Below, piece after piece: positions 35,009-44,302 of a DNA stretch of 64,000 nucleotides. The notes beneath the pieces are model-generated. The model ran no database searches. It was not told the DNA's origin and saw only the letters and a program-made list of their open reading frames with translations. How positions within the stretch are numbered: position 1 is the stretch's first letter; each line of letters opens with the position of its first letter. This DNA comes from Rhodopirellula baltica SH 1 (GTDB taxonomy: Bacteria > Planctomycetota > Planctomycetia > Pirellulales > Pirellulaceae), in contig NC_005027.1 in the NCBI RefSeq assembly GCF_000196115.1, forward strand, positions 4,340,001-4,404,000, given 5' to 3'. Made by a program: the position numbers and the translations under genes.

Positions 35009-37428
35009 ACGACGCTTTCAATTCATCTGACAACTGGAGCCAGCATTTGGTTTGGGGTGCACCGGAGTGGATCTTTCCTGCGGGCATCCTAGCCGTGGTG
35101 CTTACCGCCGCGATTGGTTGGTCCTACGCACGTTCACGCGCAACCACGCCGATTCGCGTGCTCGCGGCTACGCTGAAACTGATCGCCGTGGCATTGATGC
35201 TGCTGTGTTTGCTTCAACCGATGTGGCGAGGCGAACGTCCTCGACCGCAGGCCAACCTGTTTCCGATCTTGGTCGACACCAGCCAGAGCATGCAGCTCCA
35301 AGATGTCGACGAGGAACTTTCACGTGGGCAGAACTTTGCCAACGCGTTGGCTGCCGACTCGGACTGGCGAGTTCGTCTGGAACAAACGTTTGACGTCCGC
35401 CTGTTCGGTGCAGATTCACGACTGAGCCGTATGGCCGACATCGACACAATCGAATTCGACGGCATGCAATCGTCCATACAAACTTCGATCGATGCATTGT
35501 CGCAGCGACTCAAAGGACGCCCCGTCGCCGGTGCGTTGTTATTCAGCGATGGCAATCTCACCGATCCCTCCGCGGAACAGATCACCGGCACCGATTCACC
35601 GTTCCCAATCTTCCCCGTTCTCCCCGACGCTCCGACCACCCCAACGGACTTGCGACTGGAACGAGTCAGCGTGACTCAAAGCGATTTTGAGACGTCGCCA
35701 ATGACCGTTCGCGCCGATGTGATGGCGACCGGGCTGAAAGACCAAGACGTTGTCGTTCAATTGCTCAACGCATCCGGGACTTCCGTCGAAGAGAAAACTG
35801 TCACCATCGAAAAGGAAGGCGAGCTGCAATCGGTTACTTTTCGTTTTCGCCCCGAACAATCTGGCACCCAGTTCTATCGAGTGCTGGCCTTCACTCCATC
35901 ACAACGTCAATCGATCCGTTCTCAAATCGATGAAGGCAATGCGTGGCTGGAAGGATCATCCGGCGATGAAGCCACGTTGCGAAACAATCAACGTTGGATC
36001 GACGTTCAACCTCGGCGTGGCCCGTTCCGAATTCTGTACTTGGCCGGACGCCCGAACTGGGAATTCAAGTTCTTACGTCGTGCGTTGCAGAGCGATGCGG
36101 AAACCCAACTCGTGGGCCTGCTTCGAATCGCGGACAAGGAACCCAAATTCAGCTTCCGCGACAAAGGCGTCAACAGCAGCAACCCATTGTTCGCTGGTTT
36201 AGGCGAGGACGAAGAAGAAACCCGCGAGCAATACGACGAAGCAGTCATGATCCGCCTGGGAGTCAAAGAATCCGAAGAACTCAGCAAAGGGTTCCCAGAG
36301 ACACCCGAAGAATTGTTTGGGTATCACGGGATCATTCTGGACGACATCGAACCGGAGTTTTTTACACAGGACCAGATGCTGCTGCTGCGACAATTCGTGA
36401 GTCTGCGTGGCGGCGGATTGCTGATGATGGGCGGCCAAGAATCCTTCAACGACGATTCCTTTGGCAAGACACCTCTGGGCGAACTGTCCCCCGTCTACCC
36501 ACCGCGCAATCGGTCCGACCAACCGGCTCCCGCTGGCAAATGGTCCATCACCCGAGAAGGCATGCTGCAACCGTGGCAACGACTTCGCGAAACGGAAGCA
36601 GCTGAAAAGCTGCGTCTGTTAAAGATGCCGCCGTTCCGCGTGACGCACGAGGTGGGTGACATCAAACCCGGAGCCATCGAATTGGCCCAATTGGAAACGA
36701 GTTCTGGCCAACCCGCCCCCGCCTTCATCACCCAGCGATTCGGGAAAGGCCGAACAGCTGCCATGCCGATCGGCGACTTCTGGCGATGGTCGATGCGGAA
36801 GAACCAATACGACAACACCACCGAGGTCAGTGATGATCCAGCTCAGGCATGGCGTCAAATGGCGCGTTGGTTGGTGGGCGAAGTCCCTCGCCGCGTGGAA
36901 CTGACGATCCAACCGGATGGCTCGACCGGATCGACCAACCTGCGAGTCTTGGTACGAGATGAGTCGTATCTTCCGATGGAAAATGCGACGGTGACACTCA
37001 ACGTGACCGGTGAAGATGGCGTTTCAATCCCGCTGACCGCTCGTCCGGATGCAAACGAACTTGGCACCTACGCCGCAACGTTTGTCTCGCGTGACTCCGG
37101 TCGGTTCACGGTATCAGCCGATGTCAAAGCGGCTGACCAAAGCTTCATCGGAAACGACGAAGGTGGTTGGGTCAGCGATCCCGGCATGGAAGAGACTCAG
37201 CGTTTGTCGTGGAACGAAAATTGGCTGAAGAACTTGGCCGAATCCACCGGTGGCGAAGTCTTGCGGGTATCGGACCTAGGCGACTTCGTCAGCGACCTAC
37301 CCAATCGAGAAATACCAGTGACCGAGACTTGGGTCTATCCTCTTTGGCACCAAACATGGGTGATGCTCCTCGCGATGGCCTGCCTGTGCGGCGAATGGGG
37401 ACTTCGACGATGGAAGGGACTCGCATGA
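35005..37428 (+). CDS. Membrane protein with VWA and glutamine-amidotransferase-like domains
   Basis: An 807-residue protein: two N-terminal membrane segments (WIFPAGILAVVLTAAIGWSY, LKLIAVALMLLCLLQPMW), a VWA domain with MIDAS ILVDTSQSMQLQD, then an Ig-like section, a GATase1/DUF-type fold (FRILYLAGRPNWEFKFLRRAL, GYHGIILDDIEPEFFTQDQMLLLRQFVSLRGGGLLMMGGQESF), another beta region, and a C-terminal anchor WVMLLAMACLCGEWGL. No catalytic Cys-His pair of true amidotransferases is visible. Probable start is TTG 35005, overlapping the previous stop (TTGA). It is likely a structural component of the MoxR/VWA complex. Confidence 0.85.
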   Translation: MNDAFNSSDNWSQHLVWGAPEWIFPAGILAVVLTAAIGWSYARSRATTPIRVLAATLKLIAVALMLLCLLQPMWRGERPRPQANLFPILVDTSQSMQLQDVDEELSRGQNFANALAADSDWRVRLEQTFDVRLFGADSRLSRMADIDTIEFDGMQSSIQTSIDALSQRLKGRPVAGALLFSDGNLTDPSAEQITGTDSPFPIFPVLPDAPTTPTDLRLERVSVTQSDFETSPMTVRADVMATGLKDQDVVVQLLNASGTSVEEKTVTIEKEGELQSVTFRFRPEQSGTQFYRVLAFTPSQRQSIRSQIDEGNAWLEGSSGDEATLRNNQRWIDVQPRRGPFRILYLAGRPNWEFKFLRRALQSDAETQLVGLLRIADKEPKFSFRDKGVNSSNPLFAGLGEDEEETREQYDEAVMIRLGVKESEELSKGFPETPEELFGYHGIILDDIEPEFFTQDQMLLLRQFVSLRGGGLLMMGGQESFNDDSFGKTPLGELSPVYPPRNRSDQPAPAGKWSITREGMLQPWQRLRETEAAEKLRLLKMPPFRVTHEVGDIKPGAIELAQLETSSGQPAPAFITQRFGKGRTAAMPIGDFWRWSMRKNQYDNTTEVSDDPAQAWRQMARWLVGEVPRRVELTIQPDGSTGSTNLRVLVRDESYLPMENATVTLNVTGEDGVSIPLTARPDANELGTYAATFVSRDSGRFTVSADVKAADQSFIGNDEGGWVSDPGMEETQRLSWNENWLKNLAESTGGEVLRVSDLGDFVSDLPNREIPVTETWVYPLWHQTWVMLLAMACLCGEWGLRRWKGLA

Positions 37429-38576
37429 GTAATCGATTGAAAATGCTTCGTCGAAAAAGTTGGCCCAAGCTTTGTGTCGCCACCGCGTTGTGCCTGCCCG
37501 TTTCGACGGTGGCCTCGGGGCAAGAGCCCGATACCTTGCAAGAATCCGGCAGCGGCCAAACGTCCGACTCAGGGCAAGACACGTCATCCAACGAACCGGC
37601 GACGAAACCGGATGTGGCCAGCGAATCAGCTCGCACTGACTCGGATGAGACCCAGGTCATGCGTGGCGATCTGATCGTGGTCGTGGGAGCGGCGGGCGAT
37701 CCAACGTACGAACCCCTTTTTCGCGAATGGTCTGACACTTGGATGAAACTCGCGAAAACGGCGAAACTGAACGCCATCCGGATTGGAAGCGAATCGCTGG
37801 AGAGCGAACAAACTGACCAGCAATTGTTGGAACAGGCCCTCCAGGGTTTGGAGACCGACTCGCCACGACCGTTGTGGATCTCGTTGATCGGCCATGGAAC
37901 CTTTGCTCGCAATGTTGCCAAGTTCAATCTGCGAGGCCCGGATGTTTCCGCGGACCAAATGAAGGACTGGTTGGCCGGCTTCCAACGTCCGGTCGTTGTC
38001 GTCAACAACGCTTCATCGAGCGGCCCGTTCATCAATGCATTGTCTGCCCCCAACCGAGTCATCGTGACCGCAACCAAAAGCGGCAACGAACAAAATTTTG
38101 CGAGGTTTGGACAGTACTTCGCGGAAGCGCTCGCGGCGATCGATTCTGATCTCGATCACGATGACGCGGTTTCGATTCGCGAAGCATTTGTCAGAGCCAG
38201 CAAGGACGTCGAGCTTTTCTACGAAGCGGAAGATCGGATCGCGACAGAACACGCGTTGATGGATGACAACGGCGATGGTTTGGGCACGAAGGCGGATGAC
38301 CTTCGCAAGAAAGTGCTCACACCAGAACAGCTCGCAAAGCTCGATGGAAAACAGGCGGGGCGAATGACAATCGCCCCGGTTGCCAACTCGTTGAATTGGA
38401 CCGACGATCAGCTCAAACGCCGCGATGAATTGGAAGACCGGCTGGATGCACTTCGCATGCAACGGCTTTCTGATCCCGCCGCGTTCCCTGACAACCAATG
38501 GGCGGACCACCTCGAGAAAATCTTGGTCCCGCTCGCCGAACTCTACCACGAAGTTGAAAGCAACTCGCCTCCATGA
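37425..38576 (+). CDS. Exported caspase/C13-peptidase-like protein, nucleophile apparently missing
   Basis: A 383-residue exported protein from ATG 37425 (ATGA overlap); the frame is open from 37167 but the signal peptide LCVATALCLPVSTVASGQ decides. After a Ser/Asp-rich linker there is a caspase-hemoglobinase fold: LIVVVGAAGDPTYEP, LWISLIGHGTFARNVAKFNLRGPDVSADQMKDWLAG with the catalytic-type His in GHG, and VVVVNNASSSGPFINAL. In active C13/caspase-like enzymes the latter strand ends in D-x-C-x-SG; here it is N-N-A-S-S-SG, so the cysteine is replaced by serine or alanine. A C-terminal helical tail follows. Probably a pseudo-peptidase that binds peptides or partners of the operon. Confidence 0.75.
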   Translation: MSNRLKMLRRKSWPKLCVATALCLPVSTVASGQEPDTLQESGSGQTSDSGQDTSSNEPATKPDVASESARTDSDETQVMRGDLIVVVGAAGDPTYEPLFREWSDTWMKLAKTAKLNAIRIGSESLESEQTDQQLLEQALQGLETDSPRPLWISLIGHGTFARNVAKFNLRGPDVSADQMKDWLAGFQRPVVVVNNASSSGPFINALSAPNRVIVTATKSGNEQNFARFGQYFAEALAAIDSDLDHDDAVSIREAFVRASKDVELFYEAEDRIATEHALMDDNGDGLGTKADDLRKKVLTPEQLAKLDGKQAGRMTIAPVANSLNWTDDQLKRRDELEDRLDALRMQRLSDPAAFPDNQWADHLEKILVPLAELYHEVESNSPP

Positions 38577-39352
38577 ATTCGCCCGCTCGATTGAAAGCTT
38601 CCGTCTGCGTCGACGCTGTCCTCGAAAACCTGTCCACCGTCGATGCGATGAAGTTGGTCGCGGATTGTGGCTACCCCGCCTTCGAATTTTGGAAGTGGTG
38701 GGACAAAGACCTGGACTCAATCAATCAAGCACGCGAAGAGTTGCAGCTTCAGGTCGCCGCCGTCTGCACAAAGTTCGTCAGCCTGGTGGATCCCGACGTG
38801 CGAGCCGAATACCTCGCTGGTTTGAAGGAATCCATCGCCGCGGCTGGGAGCCTGAATTGCCCCGTGCTGATTTCGCAGGTCGGCGATGCACGACCGGGAG
38901 TCGATCGTGCCGAGCAACGCGACTGCTTGATCGCGGGTCTAAAAGAAGCCGCACCGATGCTGGAAGATTCCGGCGTGGTGCTGGCGATCGAACCTCTCAA
39001 CGAATTAATTGATCACGCCGGCTACTACCTCGTCCGCAGTGACGAAGCGTTCTCGATCATCCAAGAGGTCGACAGCCCCAACGTGAAGGTGACATTTGAT
39101 ATCTATCACCAACAAATCAGCGAAGGTCATGTGATCGCGAATTTGACGCAGAACGTTGATGCGATCGCTCACTTCCATGCCGCCGGCAATCCCGGTCGAC
39201 ATGAACTCGACCGTGGCGAATTGCATTACCCGTCCATTTTCGCTGCGATCGCGGACACCGGCTACTCCGGCCACGTTGGGCTGGAGTATTGGCCGGTGAA
39301 CGAAGCCGCTGCGGGACTTCGCGAAGCGGCTTCGTGGATCAAGAAGGTTTGA
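38573..39352 (+). CDS. Hydroxypyruvate isomerase-type TIM-barrel protein
   Basis: A 259-residue AP-endonuclease-2-type TIM barrel, resembling hydroxypyruvate isomerase (Hyi). Visible: ASVCVDAVLENLSTVDAMKLVADCGYPAFEFW, VLAIEPLNELIDHAGYY (metal/catalytic Glu), VKVTFDIYHQQISEGHV (metal Asp and His), FHAAGNPGRHELDRGELHY and GLEYWPVNE (second Glu). These fit isomerisation of hydroxypyruvate to tartronate semialdehyde or a related sugar isomerisation. The ATG overlaps the stop of the caspase-like gene, so it rides on the long operon, though its function seems unrelated. The last 14 bases overlap the convergent helicase gene. Confidence 0.82.
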   Translation: MNSPARLKASVCVDAVLENLSTVDAMKLVADCGYPAFEFWKWWDKDLDSINQAREELQLQVAAVCTKFVSLVDPDVRAEYLAGLKESIAAAGSLNCPVLISQVGDARPGVDRAEQRDCLIAGLKEAAPMLEDSGVVLAIEPLNELIDHAGYYLVRSDEAFSIIQEVDSPNVKVTFDIYHQQISEGHVIANLTQNVDAIAHFHAAGNPGRHELDRGELHYPSIFAAIADTGYSGHVGLEYWPVNEAAAGLREAASWIKKV

Positions 39353-41927
39353 ACTTCTTCTTGCCGCGTTTCGCGGTGGGTGCGGTGCTTCCGTTATTGC
39401 GAGACTTATTGCCAAACGAACGCTTTCCGCCACTGAAGTTCTTGCCGCCCGAACCTCCGTTGCCAGAGAACTTGCCTTTGCGGAAACCCTCCTTGCGGAA
39501 GTTGCTGCGGCCACCGTCGCCTTCGAAGTCATCGACGACGTCACCTGCTTCTTCAAGGTTCAACCGTTTGCCGGCCACCCAAGTTTTGCGAAGCGTTTGA
39601 TAGATGTCCGAGGGCATGCCTTCGGGCAGGTCGATCAAAGTGTGCGAGTCGCGAATGTTGATCGGGCCGATGTATTCGCCATCGATACCAGCTTCGTTTG
39701 CAACTGCACCAACAATGTTGCCGGGTTTGACTCCGTCCTGCCAACCGACATCAAGGCGATATCGAGTCATGCCTTCTTTGACGGGTGTGAGTGGACGGCC
39801 TTTGGGACGACGAGGGCGATCATCGCCGAAGGATCCACGATTGCCGGAGCGATCGTTCGAATCAAATGAGTCACGACCGCGAGAATTGTCTCGGTCGGAA
39901 CGTTCGCGCTGCTTCTTGGGACGTTCCTTCAACAAGAACGGACGTCCGTTCTGGCTCATTTCTGCCAGTGCGGCAGCGATCATCTCCATCGGTTTGCCAG
40001 ATTCTTCCGCGTACTGAGCGATCATGTCTTTGTAGACCGTCAAATCCTGATCAGCGGAAACATCGGTGATGCGTTGCTTGAAACGCCGCACGCGAGCCTC
40101 GTTGATATCGGCAACCGTTGGGATGTCGATGATTTCAATGGGTTGCTTGGTCGTGTTCTCAATGAACCGAAGCTGACGACGCTGAGCATTGGTCAAGAAG
40201 ATGATGGCTTGCCCGCTGCGTCCCGCTCGACCGGTACGACCAATCCGGTGCACATACGATTCGCTGTCGTGCGGCAAATCAAAGTTGAACACGTGACTGA
40301 TCCGTGGCACGTCCAAACCTCGAGCCGCGACGTCGGTTGCAACCAAAACGTCGAGTTGACCACGCTTGAGTTGGTCAATTGTCCGCTCTCGAACCTTCTG
40401 TGGCATGTCGCCGTTCAGTGCGATAGCGGAAAACCCTTGCTGGCTCAGCTTTTCAGCCACACTCAGCGTGGAGTCCTTTGTCTTCGTGAAGACGATCACT
40501 CCATCGGTTTCTTCCACTTCCAAGATGCGAGTCAACGCATCAATTTTGTCGCGTGGTGAAACAAACAACGCACGCTGGCGAACCGAAGCGGCGGTGATCG
40601 TCTTTGACTTGATCGTGATCCGAGCTGGGTCGTTGAGATACTCGTCAGCGATCTTGCGGATTGGCTTTGGCAACGTCGCAGAGAACAACGCGACTTGCCG
40701 TCCTTCAGGCGATTTTTCGAGGACAAACTGAACGTCTTCCAAGAATCCCATGTTGAGCATTTCGTCGGCTTCATCGAGCACAAGGCAATCGAGCGAACCG
40801 AGATCCAACGTACCGCGTTTGACGTGATCAATGACTCGGCCCGGTGTGCCGACGACGACTTGGACACCGCGACGGAGCTGTTTGAGTTGTGGTTCGTAGT
40901 CTTGTCCACCGTAGATAGCAGCAACCTGGAAACCACTCAGATCAGCACCGTACTTGGTGAACGACCGAGCCACTTGGATCGCCAATTCGCGTGTTGGTGC
41001 CAGCACGAGGACTTGTGGGCGACGGCTGCGAACATCGACACGCGACAAGATCGGCAATGCAAATGCAGCCGTTTTGCCGGTGCCAGTTTGCGACTGTGCC
41101 AAAACGTCGCGACCATCCAACATGTAGGGGATGATCTCGGCTTGAATTGGAGTTGGTTTATCGTAACCCGATGCGGCAACCGCTTTTTGAACTTCTGCTC
41201 GCAGGTCCAAATCGCGGAACAGTGGCTCAGCCGGCTCGTTCGACTCAGGTGCCTTCTCCGCCTTCGCGGGCTCTTCTGTTTGTGCGGACTGGCTCTGAGC
41301 TGGCGGAGCCAATTCTTCGCGAACAGACTGTTCTTGTTTAGCAACGGGTTCTGATTGAACTGCGGGCTTTTGCTCCGCAACCACTTCCGGTTCAACGACT
41401 GGTTCTGGGCTGGCCGCTGTTTCCGCAGCCGCAACAGGCTCTTCGACGACAGGTGGCGCCATCGTTGCAACGGGCTGCGATTCCACCACGGCTTCATTCG
41501 CAGGTTCTGGTTCGCGAGCCACCTCAGGCTCAGCGATCACTGCATCTGGTGATGCAACAGCATCGGATTCAGCTGGCTGTTCCTGCGATTTCGGTTGCTC
41601 TTGAACGTGCTGCTCTGGTTCAGCGATTTCGACCTGAACAGGTTCTGTGTTCAGTTCGATCGCTGGCTCTGCTTGCACTTCGACGATCACGTCGGACGCT
41701 TCATCGGTGCAGTCGGCTTGATAGAACAGCAAGGATTCGTCGACAGCCGGCGATGGCATTTCGCTCGGATCAATCACTGGGTTGGCATAGTGAGCCGCCC
41801 ATTGTGCCGAAGGATCGACGACCGTCTCGGTTGTCGACATTTCAAATGTGTCCTGAGCTCGTTCTTGCGAATTCAACTCGGACGTAGGATCGACCAACGT
41901 TTCATTGGAAGCGGGATGATCAGACAT
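39339..41927 (-). CDS. deaD: DEAD-box RNA helicase, CsdA/DeaD type, with long acidic N-terminus
   Basis: An ATP-dependent RNA helicase of 862 aa. The core starts at ~residue 235: Q motif, AQSQTGTGKT (motif I), PTRELAIQ (Ia), LDEADEM (II), SAT (III), VFTKTKDSTL, ATDVAARGLDVP and HRIGRTGRAG (VI). The C-terminus has a DbpA/CsdA RNA-binding domain (MTRYRLDVGWQDGVKPGNIVGAVANEAGI) and a Gly/Ser/Lys-rich tail. Residues 1-235 are Glu/Pro/Ala/Val/Gln-rich and probably disordered. The start MSDHPASNE (41927) is preferred over the longer frame to 42134. DeaD-type helicases act in ribosome assembly and cold adaptation; the long leader upstream fits post-transcriptional control. Confidence 0.92.
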   Translation of the reverse strand: MSDHPASNETLVDPTSELNSQERAQDTFEMSTTETVVDPSAQWAAHYANPVIDPSEMPSPAVDESLLFYQADCTDEASDVIVEVQAEPAIELNTEPVQVEIAEPEQHVQEQPKSQEQPAESDAVASPDAVIAEPEVAREPEPANEAVVESQPVATMAPPVVEEPVAAAETAASPEPVVEPEVVAEQKPAVQSEPVAKQEQSVREELAPPAQSQSAQTEEPAKAEKAPESNEPAEPLFRDLDLRAEVQKAVAASGYDKPTPIQAEIIPYMLDGRDVLAQSQTGTGKTAAFALPILSRVDVRSRRPQVLVLAPTRELAIQVARSFTKYGADLSGFQVAAIYGGQDYEPQLKQLRRGVQVVVGTPGRVIDHVKRGTLDLGSLDCLVLDEADEMLNMGFLEDVQFVLEKSPEGRQVALFSATLPKPIRKIADEYLNDPARITIKSKTITAASVRQRALFVSPRDKIDALTRILEVEETDGVIVFTKTKDSTLSVAEKLSQQGFSAIALNGDMPQKVRERTIDQLKRGQLDVLVATDVAARGLDVPRISHVFNFDLPHDSESYVHRIGRTGRAGRSGQAIIFLTNAQRRQLRFIENTTKQPIEIIDIPTVADINEARVRRFKQRITDVSADQDLTVYKDMIAQYAEESGKPMEMIAAALAEMSQNGRPFLLKERPKKQRERSDRDNSRGRDSFDSNDRSGNRGSFGDDRPRRPKGRPLTPVKEGMTRYRLDVGWQDGVKPGNIVGAVANEAGIDGEYIGPINIRDSHTLIDLPEGMPSDIYQTLRKTWVAGKRLNLEEAGDVVDDFEGDGGRSNFRKEGFRKGKFSGNGGSGGKNFSGGKRSFGNKSRNNGSTAPTAKRGKKKFKPS

Positions 41928-42683
41928 CAAAAAACTCGTGCGCTTAAAAAGGTAGCCGCACCCACGCTGCGTTTCGCAGGCGGTCATGGTCGCGGCAGAA
42001 TTGGTAAGGATGGAATGCCAAACCAAGAGGACTCTTTCAGAGCCCTGGATCTGGTTGTCTGCGGTTCGATTCAGTCCTCCAGGACCTTCGAACCCTTGCA
42101 TTCCGACACAACCACGACGCCGCTTCTCATTCACCAGAAAGAATCCGTCTCAAGCGATCAATCAAGACGCTCAACGGACTGGGTAGCCACTCGGGTCGAA
42201 ACCGAGCGGATCACACTGAAGACCTGTCGCAGAAAAGTCGATTCGCGACGTCAATTTGCACGCCGCCGACTTCTGTGGCCCAGGAGAGTAATTGAATCAT
42301 CGATTTTGCAATAGGAGGAAAACTAAAATCTCATTCGGGTTTCCGCGAATGCGGTTTCCTCTTCCCTCACCTGCCAGCAGCACCCGCTGAAGCAACCACC
42401 GCACATTGCCTTTGTCGGCATCCCCCCATCCGAGACAAAATGCCGGAGTAATTCTACTTAGCGCGGTACTTTCATTTTGAGCACGTGTTAATCAATTGAC
42501 TTGCAGCATCTTCGGGGATTCCCGACCCACTATTCGGGAAAAAAGGCTTTGGATTCTTCGCAATCGGAGATGAAAGACTTTGAACCCCATATTAACATGC
42601 TCAAATTGAAGCCCGTCCAGATTTCATTTCGAGTTTGGTTGCTACGGGCGAACTAGCCCATCTAAGACTCAATTGAGGTACTG
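41928..42683. other. 756-bp intergenic region between the helicase and DUF1559 genes
   Basis: Holds the divergent control regions of the helicase (minus) and the first DUF1559 gene (plus). Positions ~42300-42600 are more AT-rich than the neighbours. A hairpin CCCGA-N8-TCGGG is followed by AAAAAA around 42523-42546, which does not form a terminator on either strand. No gene or tRNA is seen. A long helicase leader would be expected if it is cold-regulated. Confidence 0.5.
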
Positions 42684-43916
42684 ATGCACAAACGTTTCTC
42701 GCGGCCTCGCGGTTTCACCTTGGTGGAATTGCTTGTTGTCATCGCAATCATCGGGGTGCTCGTCGGACTATTGCTTCCTGCGGTCCAGGCCGCCCGCGAA
42801 GCAGCCCGCCGTATGAGTTGCAGCAACAATTTCAAGCAGCTTGGATTAGCTGCCCACAACTACCACTCGGCCTACAACAACCTGCCAGTCCAAGGCTCAG
42901 GAACGTATGCCGTTGGGGGACGTGATCCATGGGACGGCAACCCAAACGGAGACATTTCCTCAAACTATCGCCTGTCGTATCTGGTAGGCATGTTGCCATT
43001 CCTAGAACAACAAGGCCTGTGGGAACAAATCTCGAACCCCTTGAGCATCAACTCGGACGGCACCGTTCGAAGTCCATCTTGGCAGGCCATGGGACCTCAC
43101 CCCGATCGAGTGCAATACCCACCATGGGCGACTGAACTTCCAACTCTGCGATGCCCGAGCGATCCTGGCTCTGGTTTGCCATCGCTTGGCCGGACGAACT
43201 ACGCGGCTTGCCACGGTGACTCAGCTGTCTACTCTCGTGATTCGTACCTCGACGTCGACGAAGTGGCCGAAGGCGGCAAACTCCCCTATATCTCAGACAC
43301 TGCCCACGCCGCTGCTTCGAGCGCATCACACCGTGGGATGTTTGTTACGGGACGCCACATGAAGTTTCGCGACACATTGGATGGCTTGTCCAACACAATC
43401 ATGTGTGGGGAGATTGCTACCGACCTCGGTGACAATGACAAACGAACCACAGTTGCCACCAACGTGGGCGCCCATGCTGCACCCAATGAAAAGAACCAAT
43501 GTCGACTGGATCCGTCTTATGCTGAACCTTACCTCGACCCAGAGCGCCCACAATTTTGGACCAGTACGGTAACGAAACAGGTGGTGTGGGGACGTGGTTA
43601 TCGTTGGCATGACTACATGCCTCCATACAGCCAAATGACCACGATCTTGGCTCCAAACGCGCAACTCTGCTCAGAAGGAACCGACCACCGAGATGTGGTT
43701 TCGCCACCTTCGAGTCGCCACCAAGGCGGTGTTCACGTTCTGATGGGAGACGGTGCTGTCAAATTCATCACCGACTCGATCGAAGCAGGCAACAAGAATG
43801 CACCTCAGGTGTCGGATCGAGCAGGCTCGCCTGCTGCTGGCAGCAAAAGCCCATACGGTCTTTGGGGAGCCCTCGGATCGCGATCCGCGAAAGAAGTGAT
43901 CGACGGCGAATTCTAA
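42684..43916 (+). CDS. DUF1559 protein with pseudopilin-type N-terminus (copy 1)
   Basis: A 410-residue DUF1559 protein. The N-terminus RGFTLVELLVVIAIIGVLVGLLLPAVQAAREAARRMSC is a prepilin/type II pseudopilin signal: cleavage before the Phe and methylation by a prepilin peptidase are expected, followed by a membrane-spanning helix. The rest is a secreted beta-rich domain (FKQLGLAAHNYHSAYNNLP, LRCPSDP, RGMFVTGRHMKFRDTLDGLSNTIMCGEI, SSRHQGGVHVLMGDGAVKFI), which is characteristic of planctomycetes with large paralogous families. GAGG nine bases before the ATG supports the start. It is ~85 percent alike copy 2 by eye. Confidence 0.93.
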   Translation: MHKRFSRPRGFTLVELLVVIAIIGVLVGLLLPAVQAAREAARRMSCSNNFKQLGLAAHNYHSAYNNLPVQGSGTYAVGGRDPWDGNPNGDISSNYRLSYLVGMLPFLEQQGLWEQISNPLSINSDGTVRSPSWQAMGPHPDRVQYPPWATELPTLRCPSDPGSGLPSLGRTNYAACHGDSAVYSRDSYLDVDEVAEGGKLPYISDTAHAAASSASHRGMFVTGRHMKFRDTLDGLSNTIMCGEIATDLGDNDKRTTVATNVGAHAAPNEKNQCRLDPSYAEPYLDPERPQFWTSTVTKQVVWGRGYRWHDYMPPYSQMTTILAPNAQLCSEGTDHRDVVSPPSSRHQGGVHVLMGDGAVKFITDSIEAGNKNAPQVSDRAGSPAAGSKSPYGLWGALGSRSAKEVIDGEF

Positions 43917-43946
43917 TTTCTCCTCTTTAGACAACAACTGATTTTG

Positions 43947-43984
43947 CAACTGCATTCCTTCCGCTATCGAAGGGAGTGCAGTTG
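43947..43984 (+). terminator. Hairpin after DUF1559 copy 1
   Basis: CAACTGCATTCCTTC (43947-43961) pairs with GAAGGGAGTGCAGTTG (43969-43984) with a 7-base loop. Only a weak T run follows (TTCGTTTTG), so it may be an attenuator letting some transcription reach the lipoprotein gene. Confidence 0.55.
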
Positions 43985-44025
43985 TTCGTTTTGAATTGAT
44001 TTAGTTCTCACTATTGGATGGATTG

Positions 44026-44202
44026 ATGAAAACCTGGATGCTGACCTTCGGAATGCTCTGCTTGCTCGTCGCACCACTCGGATGCGACTCTGGAAGCAAT
44101 AGCAACATCGTCGACAACTCGGACGCGGAAAAGTTGGCCGAATACGAAGCTGCACTCGCAGAAGCAGACGCAATGTCAGAAGGATACGAAGGCACGAAGT
44201 AG
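44026..44202 (+). CDS. Small lipoprotein linked to DUF1559
   Basis: A 58-residue predicted lipoprotein: MKTWMLTFGMLCLLVAPLGC gives a signal peptide with lipobox APLGC, then a short Ser/Asn/Asp-rich mature part ending in an acidic helix (DAEKLAEYEAALAEADAMSEG). ATG 44014 is also in frame. It lies between two DUF1559 genes; a similar gene (59783-59971) precedes the third DUF1559 gene, so the pair is probably functional. No family is recognised. Confidence 0.75.
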   Translation: MKTWMLTFGMLCLLVAPLGCDSGSNSNIVDNSDAEKLAEYEAALAEADAMSEGYEGTK

Positions 44203-44272
44203 CGCCGCTTTGCATTCGGCGTGCGAAAACACGTTCGCCGGCACCTTTGGATTCATGCGCTAGACAGAAGTG

Positions 44273-44302
44273 AGCGGCCAGCAAAAGCGGGCCGCTTTTT
44301 TT
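44273..44302 (+). terminator. Rho-independent terminator after the small lipoprotein
   Basis: AGCGGCC (44273-44279) pairs with GGCCGCT (44290-44296), followed by seven Ts (44296-44302). It separates the first DUF1559/lipoprotein unit from the second DUF1559 gene. Confidence 0.85.

Noticed and set aside
42520..42550. Hairpin followed by poly-A as a terminator
   Set aside because: The A run lies 3' on the plus strand; neither strand shows stem followed by Ts.
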